Assembly: GCA_029891385.1 (NCBI GenBank)
Contig: CM057228.1
Coordinates: 30,136,214-30,200,213 of the forward strand
Direction: 5' to 3'
Origin: Erythroxylum novogranatense
Lineage: Eukaryota > Streptophyta > Magnoliopsida > Malpighiales > Erythroxylaceae
Length of the DNA stretch: 64,000 nucleotides
Shown here: one piece after another, positions 23,422 to 35,484 of the stretch
Layout of the letters: the number at the start of each line of letters is the position of its first letter
Position numbering within the stretch: the stretch's first letter is position 1
Made by a program: the position numbers and the translations under genes
Notes under the pieces: generated by a model
Told to the model about the DNA's origin: nothing
Databases searched by the model: none
What the model saw: only the letters and a program-made list of their open reading frames with translations

Positions 23422-26400
23422 TGTAGCACCCCTTTACCATAGGATATGTATCGGGACGCCCGTAGGTCATTCCGATACACACCCGACGATAAGGGTGCAC
23501 TACGAAACAAACTAACACTCCACATGGCATCCAAGTATCATAATGCATTACTATGAAATTCACTAATTTTTGGTACCATAAAATTTTCATTTCATAACCT
23601 CAAGCAATAAATAATACAACGGGTAGTTTCAGACATGTCTCCAAAAGAAAATCAAACAAAAGCTAGCTAGGTCATCCTTCCAAAAGTGCCACCGACCAAC
23701 TCAATGCCATAACTTCTCTTGCCAACTCAATCTTCACGGCAGAAAAGTCTCTTCAAGCTATGAGTCTACTATCTCGGCCCGAAAATAATTTGCAATTTTG
23801 GGTGAGTTTGCGAACTCGGTGAGGAACCATCATCGATGGTTCACCCAATTCATGCATATACACAAGATAACATGATTCACATAGTTATATCATTAAAACA
23901 CATTCGTAAGTACCACATGATTATCACGATATTAGTCAAAAGAAACCAATTCAAATGCACATGAAATACGATGTGACGCTTCCAATTTATTACGTTGTTG
24001 TGATCGAGCGCTGAAATCGTCCCCTTAAAGGGCGATAATCGGTGAGCCATAGGCTCTAAATCACTGTGGACTCAAGGCCCAATCACGTTGAGCTTAAAGC
24101 TCTCGTTGGTCGCCCGTCACAACCGCCAATTCTCGATCATGCAATTATGTATTTAATGCAAATGTCCAAATAGCCAAATCTCCCATTTAACATATTCACA
24201 TATGTCAATCCCAAGTAATCACATGAAAATCAATTATAGCACTTCGATATTTCATTCCAAATATTTCAGACACCCATGGTCCGAAATCAATCAAAATCAA
24301 ATATACATATTCCCATCCATTATCTCCACAGCTTGTATAAGTGCGAAATATAACCAAATAATAATTGAGGAACCATCTAGGTTACTCACCTAATAACTTC
24401 CGATGCTAATGCCGGAAGTCTCGCCACGTCCGTGGATCTACGGTCCAACTGAGCCTCTATAGCAATTAAAATAGGTAAACATGACCAACTGTATAGTTAG
24501 AATGACCAAACAATGCACATGGAATAATTAAAACGTGTATAATGCATGTTCATGGCATTCCCAGCCCTAATCCAAAATTTTCCCATCATAAAAATTCCAT
24601 CTACAAATTAGAAAGCTATAGCCACTGACGACACCCAATTTGGACCTCAATCGGCCAAAAAATAACTAAAATAGTGATCACCGGACAATTACCCGGGGCC
24701 ACGTCAATTTACCGTCTAAAAATTTCCAATTTCTCATAAAATAAAATTCAATATGTTAAAAATCCGATGCCTCAAGAATCAGGTCAATCGGACGTCGGAC
24801 GGAAAAGAAATTGACAAAAGAATTAAACAAAACCATTAAAATGATTAAACCCCGTCACTAGGGCGAGTAGGCGTCACCCTAGTGATGGGCGACTTATTCC
24901 ACCCCATCGCTAGGGCGATGCTTGTCACCCTAGTGATGGGCGACTTTTTCCACCCCATCGTTAGGGCAACGCCCGTCACCCTAGCGATGGGCGAGTTTCC
25001 GCCCACTGCTTCCCTTTTTCTCCTAATTTTTAATCCAACTTTCAATACCCATAACTCCTAGCACACAAATCAGAAAAATACAAATTATACCTTGTTGGAA
25101 AGAGCATAAAAAGCTCTACAATTCTCAAGAAGACCATAAAAATCAATTCCAACCCTAAAGGTGTCAAATATCCCATCAAAGCTACTGCCTACTCAAAATG
25201 TATCAACACAGGACAGTATCTTGCTAATTCAAGAACTCACTGATTATTCAGCCAAAAATTACCACATAAATATGCTCAACAAGTTCACAATTTCATCTAC
25301 AACTTTCATGAACAACCCAAAATCAAATTCCATTGATAACCAAGTCAATTAATTCCCTCAATGTTGCTGTCTCTGAAACCATTCAATTTGAGCAGTAAAC
25401 TTATAACAAACATAACTCCCTGTACACAAGTCAGAAAAATCAGAAATTTTTATTCCTGAAAAGATAAAACCTCAAACTTCAATTCTTCCTGAAATAACCA
25501 AACTCCAATTCAGCCTCTAACAATTTCAAATGTGTTATGCAAGTTACTGACCTAATCAGCACTTAACATCACAATGTAAGTTCAGCTTTTGAAATTCCAT
25601 ATCTCCCACATATGATTTCCAAAAATTACATGCCATACACCAATTTCAAGATCAATGTGTCATCTAAAACTCTTCAGTAGACCCATAAAACCATTTCAGT
25701 TAACAAAAATTACTAAAATTACTCCAAAACAGAATGTACACCAAATTTGTTAATCCAGCTAGGTTTCACTCAATACATAACAACAGTCAATAGTTATCAG
25801 GCCATAACTCCTAATATACAACTCGAAAAATAGCAAGATCAGTGGAAATGGAAAGCTAACTCAATATGCTACAACTTTCATGAAGACTCTTTTCCCAAAT
25901 TCCATATCAATTAATTTATAAAAATCAGCAAAACTCATAGGTTAAGGTTTCGGTTACTGTTCACAGGCAATAAAACAGTAACTTCCCATGCAAAATTTCG
26001 ACCCTCTAACATTACAATTCAACAACAACTATTTCACACTAAATTGAAACCAACATCTCAAAGTTTCATTGGGCACAAACCTTACCTCATTTTCACACCT
26101 ACGCAATTAGTTATGATCAAAACATTCCAATAGGTCAAAACTCAATTTTCAGCTTTCCAACTACTACCTATCTCCTATCACTTCTAATATCAATAACACA
26201 TCACTAAGCATCCATTTCTACCTCTAATTCACCCATAAATTCATCACAACATTATTAACAACATTTGTATCACATACTTTAACTACCAAAAGCATAAAAA
26301 CAAACATCAAATCTCACCTTAACAAGGTCAAGCTCTAGTTTTTCTCAAACCTTCAAATTCACACTAACTTCTCAACCTTTTCCAAAACCCATGGCTAGCA

Positions 26401-27159
26401 CAACAACCATGCATATCATCATCTTCTCAAGGAGTTAGTTTGGTCTATGTGTGGAGAGAAGTAAGCAAGGAACCAAAGCAAACCTTCTTGTCTTGTATGG
26501 AATGAGAATAAGGAAATTCAAAGGAGGAGAAGCACACCAAGGAAAGAAGCAAGGTTTCGGAAGATGCAAAGGGAGAATTAGCCTTTTCAAATAATTCATA
26601 TGCTAAAAGAAACAAAGACAAGGTCGTGGATGATAGATACAAAAGACAAACATAGTAAATTCTAGAAGCCACTTGGCTTTAGGTTGAATAAAATACAATT
26701 TATCCTAATCCAATTTAATTAAGTACTAATTCCAATTAATCTCTAATCATGGAATTAGAATATTATCCTAACATTATTTATTCAATAAACCCATGCCATT
26801 AGGCAATCCCTTTTCAGCTCAGAAAAGGCTCACTCAGTCAGTCAGTTGGAATTTTTCGATCCGGGCACGAACCCCGAAAAATTCCAGAAAAATTCTCATA
26901 AATTCCAAAAAATGTAAAACACTTAATGGCGCACTCCAAATAATTTTCAAAACACAATTACCCCCTTAAATTGCACAAAGAGTCTCAATTTGAAACCTAA
27001 GCCGAAAAATGTCATGAATGCATGTATACTATGTGCATGTGCAACCAATCGTTAATCATGGAGGCTATATGCTGTATGTTCATACCGAGATTCAATTCAA
27101 TACGTCTAACCCATCCCAAATTACCAAAATACCCTTCCTATTGGAGATGGGATGTTACA
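23422..27159 (-). mobile_element. TEK3 LTR B (shared middle LTR), 3738 bp
   Basis: Same ends as LTR A (TGTAGCACC ... GATGTTACA in plus reading). It has a PBS on its left and a PPT on its right, so it serves both flanking interiors. No 5-bp duplication flanks it, as expected when only the compound element was integrated or when the tandem arose by recombination. The 51-bp hairpin repeats are at about 24853-25013. Confidence 0.92.
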
Positions 27160-27172
27160 ATTCTCCTCCTAA
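27160..27172 (-). other. Polypurine tract of TEK3 unit 2
   Basis: Identical to the unit 1 tract: minus-strand TTAGGAGGAGAAT directly before LTR B. Confidence 0.88.
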
Positions 27173-27185
27173 TAAAAATTTCGTC

Positions 27186-27840
27186 CCAAAATTCTTACAG
27201 TTGATCGAAAAGATGAGGATATCGCTCCTCATATGCTCCTCGGTCTCCCAAGTAGCTTCCTCAATCGAATGATTCCTCAAGAGATCCTTCACTAAAGGAA
27301 TACTCTTATTCCTCAACTGCTTTCACCCGTGATCCGACAATCAGACGGCCCTCCACATAACTCAGTTGCTAGAGACCTCAATTTCTGAGCCGGAATCACA
27401 TGAGTCGGATCGACCGATATCTCATGAGCATACTCACATGGAAGACGCCATGCAACCGAGACATCTCACTCAAAAAGCTAGCCTCAGGGCCAAAGGTCCT
27501 ATCCTCTCGGGATCTCATATGGACCAATGTACCTAGGGCTTAACTTACCTTTTTCCCTAATCTCAAGACACCACGCCACTGAGACACCCAGAACACTCTA
27601 TCGCCCACATTGTACTCAATGTCCCTCCTATCTTGATCCACAAACTCTTCATCTCATCCCGAGTCTGCCTTGATGCGACTCAATTAGTTTCACCTTATCC
27701 ATCAGATCCTGAATCAGCTCAGACCTCAATCATCCTCACACCCTCTTCATCCCAATACAACGGCGATCTACACGGTCACCCATACAAAGGCCTCGATGGT
27801 GCCATCCCGATGCTATCTTGTGATAATGGTTGTTGTATGC
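27186..27840 (-). pseudogene. TEK3 unit 2: integrase C-terminus and chromodomain
   Basis: Minus-strand composite reading shows RYIGPYEILERIG-like sequence near 27500-27560, then SIPLVKDLLRNHSIEEATWETEEHMR at about 27220-27310, a chromodomain whose NHS-EEATWE-E block is characteristic of plant chromoviruses. It is followed by the PPT-proximal tail GDEIFIRRR. At least two frame changes occur. Together with the PBS type and LTR size this supports the Tekay/Del lineage. Confidence 0.78.
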
Positions 27841-27844
27841 AAAC

Positions 27845-28567
27845 TCAATCGTATAAATCTCGATCCCATGCTCCTCTGAACTCCAATACACAGGCCCGTA
27901 GCATATCCTCAACAGTCTTAATCGTCCTCTCACTCTGCCCATCTGTCTGAGGATGAAATGCCGTACTGAAATTCAACCTAGTACCCATAGCAGACTGCAA
28001 ACTCTGCCAGAATCTTGAAGTAAATCGGGGATCCCTGTCTGACACTATCGACACTGGGATCCCATGTAGTCTCACTATCTCTGCCACATACTTCTGGGCC
28101 AACTGATCCATAGTATTGTTCTCCCTCACTGGCAAGAAATGGGCTGATTTAGTCAACCGGTCCACGATGACCCAGATAGCATCATCCTGCCTCGGTGTCC
28201 TAGGCAAACCCATAATAAAATCCATGGTAATTCGTTCCCATTTCCACTCCGGAATGGGTAACGAATGGAGCTTCCCTACTGGAGCCTGGTGCTCAGTCTT
28301 AACTTGCTGGCACGTCAAACATCTAGATACAAACTCCGCTACCTGCTTCTTCATGCCAGGCCACCAGAAATGTTGCTTAAGAGTGTTATACATCTTGGTA
28401 GTACCAGGATGCATAGTATAAGTAGCCATATGAGCCTCCTCCAATATCTCTCGCCTCAGATCATCCACATCAGGCACACAAAGCCTCTGTCCCATCCATA
28501 AAGTCTCATCTCTCAACTCAAACTCAGAACTCGAATCAGCTTTTACTCTCTCCATCAGTCTCACCAT
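27845..28567 (-). pseudogene. TEK3 unit 2: integrase, longest intact piece
   Basis: A 240-codon open stretch contains the HHCC zinc motif (EEAHMATYTMHPG ... SRCLTC), first Asp (ITMDFIMGLPRTP), second Asp (PVSIVSDRDPRFTSRFW) and the Glu helix (FHPQTDGQSERTIKTVEDML). All three DDE catalytic residues are therefore present. It ends prematurely at AWDRDLYD, after which the frame shifts. The Met at 28567 is internal to the polyprotein, not a true start. Integrase inserts the cDNA into chromatin; this is the best preserved domain in TEK3. Confidence 0.9.
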
Positions 28568-28899
28568 AACAGGATCCTTGTCCTGAACTCTCCGATCCCG
28601 CCCAAGAGCATCGGTCTCGCCTCAAAGTAGCCAATAAGACTCCATCCCGCCCAAATTCATCCGAACATTCAAAGCCCTCAATCAATCAAGTTAGGCAACC
28701 TCATTGCTCTAATCGAAGTCAGATTAGTACGTGACTTCCTACTTGAGCATCACCACTACATTGGCTTTTCCTGTGATACTCGATAGTACAACATAGTCCT
28801 TCAACAACTCAAGCCACCTCCTCTCGCCTCAAATTCAATTCTCTACGGCTCAAGAATATCGCAAACTCTTATGATCGGTGAAGATCCGGAAGGTCTCAC

Positions 28900-29990
28900 C
28901 ATATAGGTAATGCCTCTAAATCTTCAAAGCAAACACTACTGCAGCTAACTCCAAATCATGAACAGGATAGTTTACCTCGTGAGACCTCAACTGTCTCGAG
29001 GCATAAGCAATGAATTTGCCATGCTGCATCAGAACACACCCCAATCCCTGATGCGATGCATCACTGTATACCTCAAATCCTCCAGTCCCAGATGGAATAG
29101 CCAACACCGGTGCAGTAGTCAACCGATGTTTTAGCTCCTCAAAGCTCTTCTGACACTCCTCACTCCATCTAAATGGCACATTCTTCCTCAGAAGTTTTGT
29201 CAGAGGGGCAGAAATCAATGAAAACCCCTCGACAAACCTCCGGTAATAACCCGCTAATCCGAGGAAACTCCGAATCTCTGACACATTCCTAGGAGCCTCC
29301 CACTTCAGCACTGCCTCAACCTTACTCGGATCCACCTGAATACCCTCTCCAGTCACTATATGCCCCAAAAATATCACCTGATCCAGCCAAAATTCACATT
29401 TACTAAACTTGGCATACAACTGTCTCTCCCTCATCGTCTGTAACACAATCCTCAAATGCTCACTATGCTCCTGTCTGTTCCTCGAATACACTAGAATGTC
29501 ATCAATAAAGACAATAACAAACTAGTCCGTAGGCTGAAATACCTTATTCATCAAGGCCATGAAGGTCGCGGGCATTAGTCAACCCAAACGGCATCACTAG
29601 AAACTCGAAATGCCCCTACCGCCTCTCAAGGCACTCTTAGCACACCGCCTCTACAATCTTCAATCGATAGTAACCAGATCGCAGATCTAACTTGGTGAAT
29701 ACCGAGCCCCTCGCAATCGATCAAATAAGTCATCGATCCTAGGCAAGTGGATACTTATTCTTCATCACACCCGATTCAACCGCTCGTAATCGATGCACAA
29801 CCTCAAAGTCCCATCCTTTTCTTCACAAACAAAACTGGAGCTCCCCATGGTGAAACACTAGGTCCGATAAATCCTTCTCCAAAGAACTCCTCGCGAATCG
29901 AACCTTCAACTCCCTCAATTCCACAAAGCCATCTTATATGGAGGTATAGATATAGAGCGGTACTGAATGAGGTCAATAGTAAACTCGCCT
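28900..29990 (-). pseudogene. TEK3 unit 2: reverse transcriptase and RNase H
   Basis: FIDDIL, the polymerase active site, is at about 29495-29510. From 29491 one frame of 191 codons runs through [36 protein letters not shown] (RT connection) into [18 protein letters not shown] (RNase H catalytic Asp) and [15 protein letters not shown] (second acidic residue). The N-terminal half of RT (29510-29990) is in shifted frames, and RNase H is interrupted after 28916. Order and motifs are standard for Ty3/gypsy. Confidence 0.88.
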
Positions 29991-30241
29991 CCGATCCGTG
30001 GCAAACCCAGAGCTCATCAGAAACACATTTGGGAATTCCCTAACCACGGAATATCCTCAAGCCTCCGCCAACTCTAGTGTCAACCACATGAGCTAGATAT
30101 GCCTCACACCTCCCTCATCAATCTCGTGGCACTAAGAAAAGAGATCATCCGGCTGGTACCGCTCGACTAACTCCTCCAACACCGCCTAGGGTGACCAGAG
30201 ACTCCAAATAACCTCCTTGGTATAGCAGGTCCATAATAGCC

Positions 30242-31698
30242 CTATGGGCCATCACCACCCATCCCTAGAATGACATCAATCTCTCGAGGTAATACTACGA
30301 GGTCCGCCTCAAGATCGCTGATCAATCTGGATCGAGCATCCCTGAGCACCTCTCCCAATGCAAGAGTAATACCTGAGGTGTACTCACCTCTAGCCCATAC
30401 CGTAACATCTCCCAATCCCATGCAATCTACATGCCATATGAGGTGCATAAAAGAATCGTGGATCCGGGATCCAAGAATGCAAATGCCTCAATATCGAGAT
30501 GAGAAGCATACCACCTACAACATCGAGAATCCGGGTCTCCCCTCGTCATGGCATATATTCGGCTCGATCGTGGTCGGCTGCCCGACCCTCACCGCCTAAA
30601 GGATCCCTCACTCTACCTCGACCTCTACCTCGGCCCTCTCATGCATGATCCACGCCGATCCACCCACTCTACTCATTGCATCAGAGTACTACTCCTGCTC
30701 TGCTACTTCCCGCAGATCGAGCTCCCAAAGTAGTCAAGGCCCCTAACTGTGATCCATGGAGCGCAGATTAAGGCAAGCTCCACCAATCGCCAACACTCTC
30801 CAAAGTGCCTCTTCTCACAAGGCTCACAGTAATGGAGGAATCACCAAAACCTCTGCCATCGCTGCCGCCATCGCCACTGCATAAATCTCCTCTCGTCTAA
30901 AACTCGACTATCTCGATCCTCCTCAAGATCTAAAGGTCCTACTCGCGCCGCTAAAACTCCTACTAGAGCTGCCTCGATCATTCACTAACTCTCTTCCTCT
31001 GACCTCGACCCATCTCCAATCGCTCTCGCTCACTATCTCGCTTTACTCTCACAAAGCAGCAGCTCAACTCTATAAAAGAGCCCATATCGATCAGGCCACC
31101 CCACGAATCTCCAAATTCAGCCCCATCTCAAACCTCCTAAGCACTGTTCTGTCTTCAAGAGAAACCACAAGAGTCAGACACCCCATCAACTCATTAAACC
31201 TCACCTCGTACTGCCATCACATCCTACCTGCCTCACCCAAGAATTCTCATCTTCATTTCCAGATACACCTTGGGCATATAATTATCTCCGAAAGCCCTCG
31301 GAAAATCTGCCCACGTCAAGAAGCAAGGCCCGGTGGTACCGCCTTAACAGTCTTCCACCATGTATAAGCGGGGCCCTGCAGAAGAGATACTGCATAATCG
31401 AACCTCTCATCAGGTTCGCAGTCCATCTGGTCGAGAACTCTCTCAGTCCTCTCCAGCTAACTCTCAACCTCAGCAGGTCTCATCGCTATAGAAATCTCAT
31501 GTACCGCCACGCAAAGAAATCATATCTCCTCTCCCGTCTAACGGGAACTCTAGGAGGCAACTCCTCAGATCGAGGCACCGAGGACTCTCTACTAGCTCCA
31601 ACAGATCCCTGGTCAGCTGGTTGATCTATCTGATCACCAAATACGGATGACCTATATAAAAAAAAACAGGAACTCTGCTCAATTTCTGCATTTCTCAC
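30242..31698 (-). pseudogene. TEK3 unit 2: gag and protease remnant
   Basis: The gag N-terminus (from a Met at 31698; VFGDQIDQPADQGSVGASRES) matches unit 1. A gag capsid piece (FRRIFRGLLDVGRFSEG-like composite) lies around 31282-31467 and a zinc-knuckle composite near 30790-30860. Protease is seen as FLDPGST-like sequence near 30450-30485 and VDVILGM-like sequence near 30260, with DPG where most retroviral-type proteases have DTG or DSG. Frameshifts are frequent. Assignment is by order and partial motifs. Confidence 0.68.
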
Positions 31699-31762
31699 AA
31701 TAATTCAAGCCTAATTATGTCCTAGTCCCAACAGATGCCAAGTCATGCTCGATATTATTTAA

Positions 31763-34700
31763 TGTAGCACCCTTACCATAGATACGACGGACGCCAGAGG
31801 TCATTCCGATACACACCCGACGATAAAGGGTGCGCCACTAAACAAACTAACACTCCACATGGCATCCAAGTATCATAATGCATTACTATGAAATTCACTA
31901 ATTTTTGGAACCATAAAATTTTCATTTCATAACCTCAAGCAATAAATAATACAACGGGTAGTTTCTGTACATGTCTCCAAAAGAAAAATCAAACAAAAGC
32001 TAGCTAGGTCATCCTTCCAAAAGTGCCACCGACCAACTCCAGGTGCTATAACTTCTCTTGCCAACTCAATCTTCATGGCAGAAAAGTCTCTTCTGAGCTA
32101 CGAGTCTACTATCTCGGCCTTGAAAAATAATTTGCAATTTTGGGTGAGTTTGCGAACTCAAAGAGGAACCATCATCGATGGTTCACCCAATTCATGCATA
32201 TACACAAGATAACATGATTCACATAGTTATATCATTAAAACACATTCGTAAGTACCACATGATTATCACGATATCACCAAAAGAAACCAATTCAAATGCA
32301 CATGAAATACGATGTGACGCTTTTCCAATTTATTACGTTGTTGGATCGAAGCGCTGAAATCGTCCCTTAAAGGGCGATAATCGGTGAGCCATAGGCTCTA
32401 AATCATCGTGGACTCAAGGCTCAATCACGTTGAGCTTAAAGCTCTCGTCATCGCTCGTCACAATCGCCAATTACTGATCATGCAATTATGTACGAATGCA
32501 AATGTCCAAATAGCCAAATCTCCCATTTAACATATTCACATATGTCAATCCCAAGTAATCACATGAAAATCAATTATAGCACTTCGATATTTCATTCCAA
32601 ATATTTCAGATACCCATGGTCCGAAATCAATCAAAATCAAATATACATATTCCCATCCATTATCTCCACAGTTGTATAAGTGCGAAATATAACCAAATAA
32701 TAATTGAGGAACCATCTAGGTTACTCACCTAATAACTTTCGAGCTAATGCCGGGAAGTCTCTGCCACGTCCGTGGATCTACGGTCCAACTGAGCCTCTAT
32801 AGCAATTAAAATAGGTAAACATTACCAATCAGATAGTTAGAATGACCAAACAATGCACATGGAATAATTAAACGTGTATAATGCATGTTCATGGCATTCC
32901 GGCCCTAATCCAAAATTTTCCCATCATAAAAATTCCATCTACAAATTAGAAAGCTATAGCCACTGACGGCACCCAATTTGGACCTCAATCGGCCAAAAAA
33001 TAACTAAAATAGTGATCACCGGACAATTACCCGGGACCACGTCAATTTTCTGTCTAAAAATTTCCAATTTCTCATAAAATAAAATTCAATATGTTACAAA
33101 TCCGACGCCTCAAGAATCAGGTCAATCGGACGTCGGACGGAAAAGAAATTGACAAAAGAATTAAACAAAACCATTAAAATGATTAAACCTCGTCACTAGG
33201 GGCGTAGCAAAGGCCACCCTAGTGATGGGCGATTTATTCCACCCCATCGCTAGGGCGATGCTCGTCACCCTAGTGATGGGCGACTTTTTCCACCCCATCG
33301 CTAGGGCAACGCCCGTCACCCTAGCGATGGGCGAGTTTCCACCCACTGCTTCCCTTTTTCTCCTAATTTTTAATCCAACTTTCAATACCCATAACTCCTA
33401 GCACACAAATCAGAAAAATACAAATTATACCTTGTTGGAAAGAGAATAAAAATCTCTACAATTCTCAAGAAGACCATAAAAATCAATTCCAACCCTAAAG
33501 GTGTCAAATATCCCATCAAAGCTACTGCCTACTCAAAATGTATCAACACAGGACAGTATCTTGCTAATTCAAGAACTCACTGATTATTCAGCCAAAAATT
33601 ACCACATAAATATGCTCAACAAGTTCACAATTTCATCTACAACTTTCATGAACAACCCAAAATCAAATTCCATTGATAACCAAGTCAATTAATTCCCTCA
33701 ATGTTGCTGTCTCTGAAACCATTCAATTTGAGCAGTAAACTTATAACAAACATAACTCCCTGTACACAAGTCAGAAAAATCAGAAATTTTTATCCCTGAA
33801 AAGATAAAACCTCAAACTTCAATTCTTCCTGAAATAACCAAACTCCAGTTCAGCCTCTAACAATTTCAAATGTGTTATGCAAGTTACTGACCTAATCAGC
33901 ACTTAACATCACAATGTAAGTTCAGCTTTTGAAATTCCATATCTCCCACATATGATTTCCAAAAATTAAATGCCATACACCAATTTCAAGACCAATGTGT
34001 CATATAAAACTCTTTAGTAGACCCCTAAAACCAGTTCAGTTCACAAAAATTACTCCAAAACAGAATGTACACCAAATTTGTTAATCCAGCTAGGTTTCAC
34101 TCAATACATAACAACAGTCAATAGTTATCAGGCCATATCTCCTAATATACAACTGGAAAAATAGCAAGATCAGTGGAAATGGAAAGCTAACTCAATATGC
34201 TACAACTTTCATGAAGACTCTTTTCCCAAATTCCATATCAATTAATTTATAAAAATCAGCAAAACTCATAGGTTAAGGTTTCGGTTACTGTTCACAGGCA
34301 ATAAAACAGTAACTTCCCATGCAAAATTTCCACCCTCTAACATTACAATTCAACAACAACTATTTCACACTAAATTGAAGCCAACATCTCAAAGTTTCAT
34401 TGGGCACAAACCTTACCTCATTTGCACACCTAAACAATTAGTTATTATCAAAACATTCCAATAGGTCAAAACTCAATTTTCAGCTTTCCAACTACTACCT
34501 ATCTACTATCACTTGTAACATCAATAACACATCACTAAGCATCCATTTCTACCTCTAATTCACCCATAAACTCATCACAACATTATTAACAACATTTGTA
34601 TCACATACTTTAACTACCAAAAGCATAAAAACAAACATCAAATCTCACCTTAACAAGGTCAAGCTCTAGTTTTTCTCAAACCTTCAAATTCACACTAACT

Positions 34701-35484
34701 TCTCAACCTTTTCCAAAACCCATGGCTAGCACAACAACCATGCATATCATCATCTTCTCAAGGAGTTAGTTTGGTCTATGTGTGGAGAGAAGCAAGCAAG
34801 GAACCAAAGCAAACCTTCTTGTTTTGTATGGAATGAGAATAAGGAAATGCAAAGGAGGAGAAGCACACCAAGGAAAGAAGCAAGGTTTCGGACGATGCAA
34901 AGGGAGAATTAGCCTTTTCAAATAATTCATATGCTAAAAGAAACAAAGACAAGGTCGTGGATGATAGATACAAAAGACAAACATAGTAAATTCTAGAAGC
35001 CACTTGGCTTTAGGTTGAATAAAATATAATTTATCCTAATCCAATTTAATTAAGTACTAATTCCAATTAATCTCTAATCATGGAATTAGAATATTATCCT
35101 AACATTATTTATTCAATAAACCCATGCCATTAGGCAATCCCTTTCAACTCGTAAAAGGCTCACTCGATCGGTCATTGAATTTTTCATCCGCACGAACCCC
35201 GAACAATTCCAGAAAAATTTCCATAAATCCCAAAAAATGTAAAACACTTAATGGCGCACTCCAAATAATTTTTCAAACACAATTACCCCCTTAAATTGCA
35301 CAAAGAGTCTCAATTTGAAACCTAAGCTGGAAAATGTCATGAATGCATGTATACTATGTGCATGTGCAACCAATCGTTAATCATGGAGGCTATATGCTGT
35401 ATGTTCATACCGAGATTCAATTCAATACGTCTAACCCATCCCAAATTACCAAAATACCCTTCCTATTGGAGATGGGATGTTACA
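31763..35484 (-). mobile_element. TEK3 LTR C (5' LTR), 3722 bp
   Basis: It ends at GGGATGTTACA next to the right GTCCT duplication. Differences from LTR B include loss of about 9 bases near 34050 and altered CAGTCAGTCAG-like sequence at 35165. The 51-bp hairpin repeats are at about 33190-33348. On the minus strand this is the element's 5' LTR and would carry its promoter. Confidence 0.92.

Larger units (their letters stand above)
15153..35484 (-). mobile_element. TEK3: three-LTR tandem chromovirus (Tekay-like), 20.3 kb
   Basis: The outer ends are TGTAGCACC and GGGATGTTACA, flanked by a perfect 5-bp duplication GTCCT (15148-15152 and 35485-35489) inside the Tat antisense ORF. Inside are three near-identical LTRs (15153-18884, 23422-27159, 31763-35484) and two interiors of about 4.5 kb, both on the minus strand. 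The middle LTR acts as 3' LTR of one unit and 5' LTR of the other and has no duplication of its own. Unequal recombination between element copies or LTRs is the likely origin; an assembly duplication must be excluded. Both interiors encode broken gag-pol with a C-terminal chromodomain. Confidence 0.9.
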
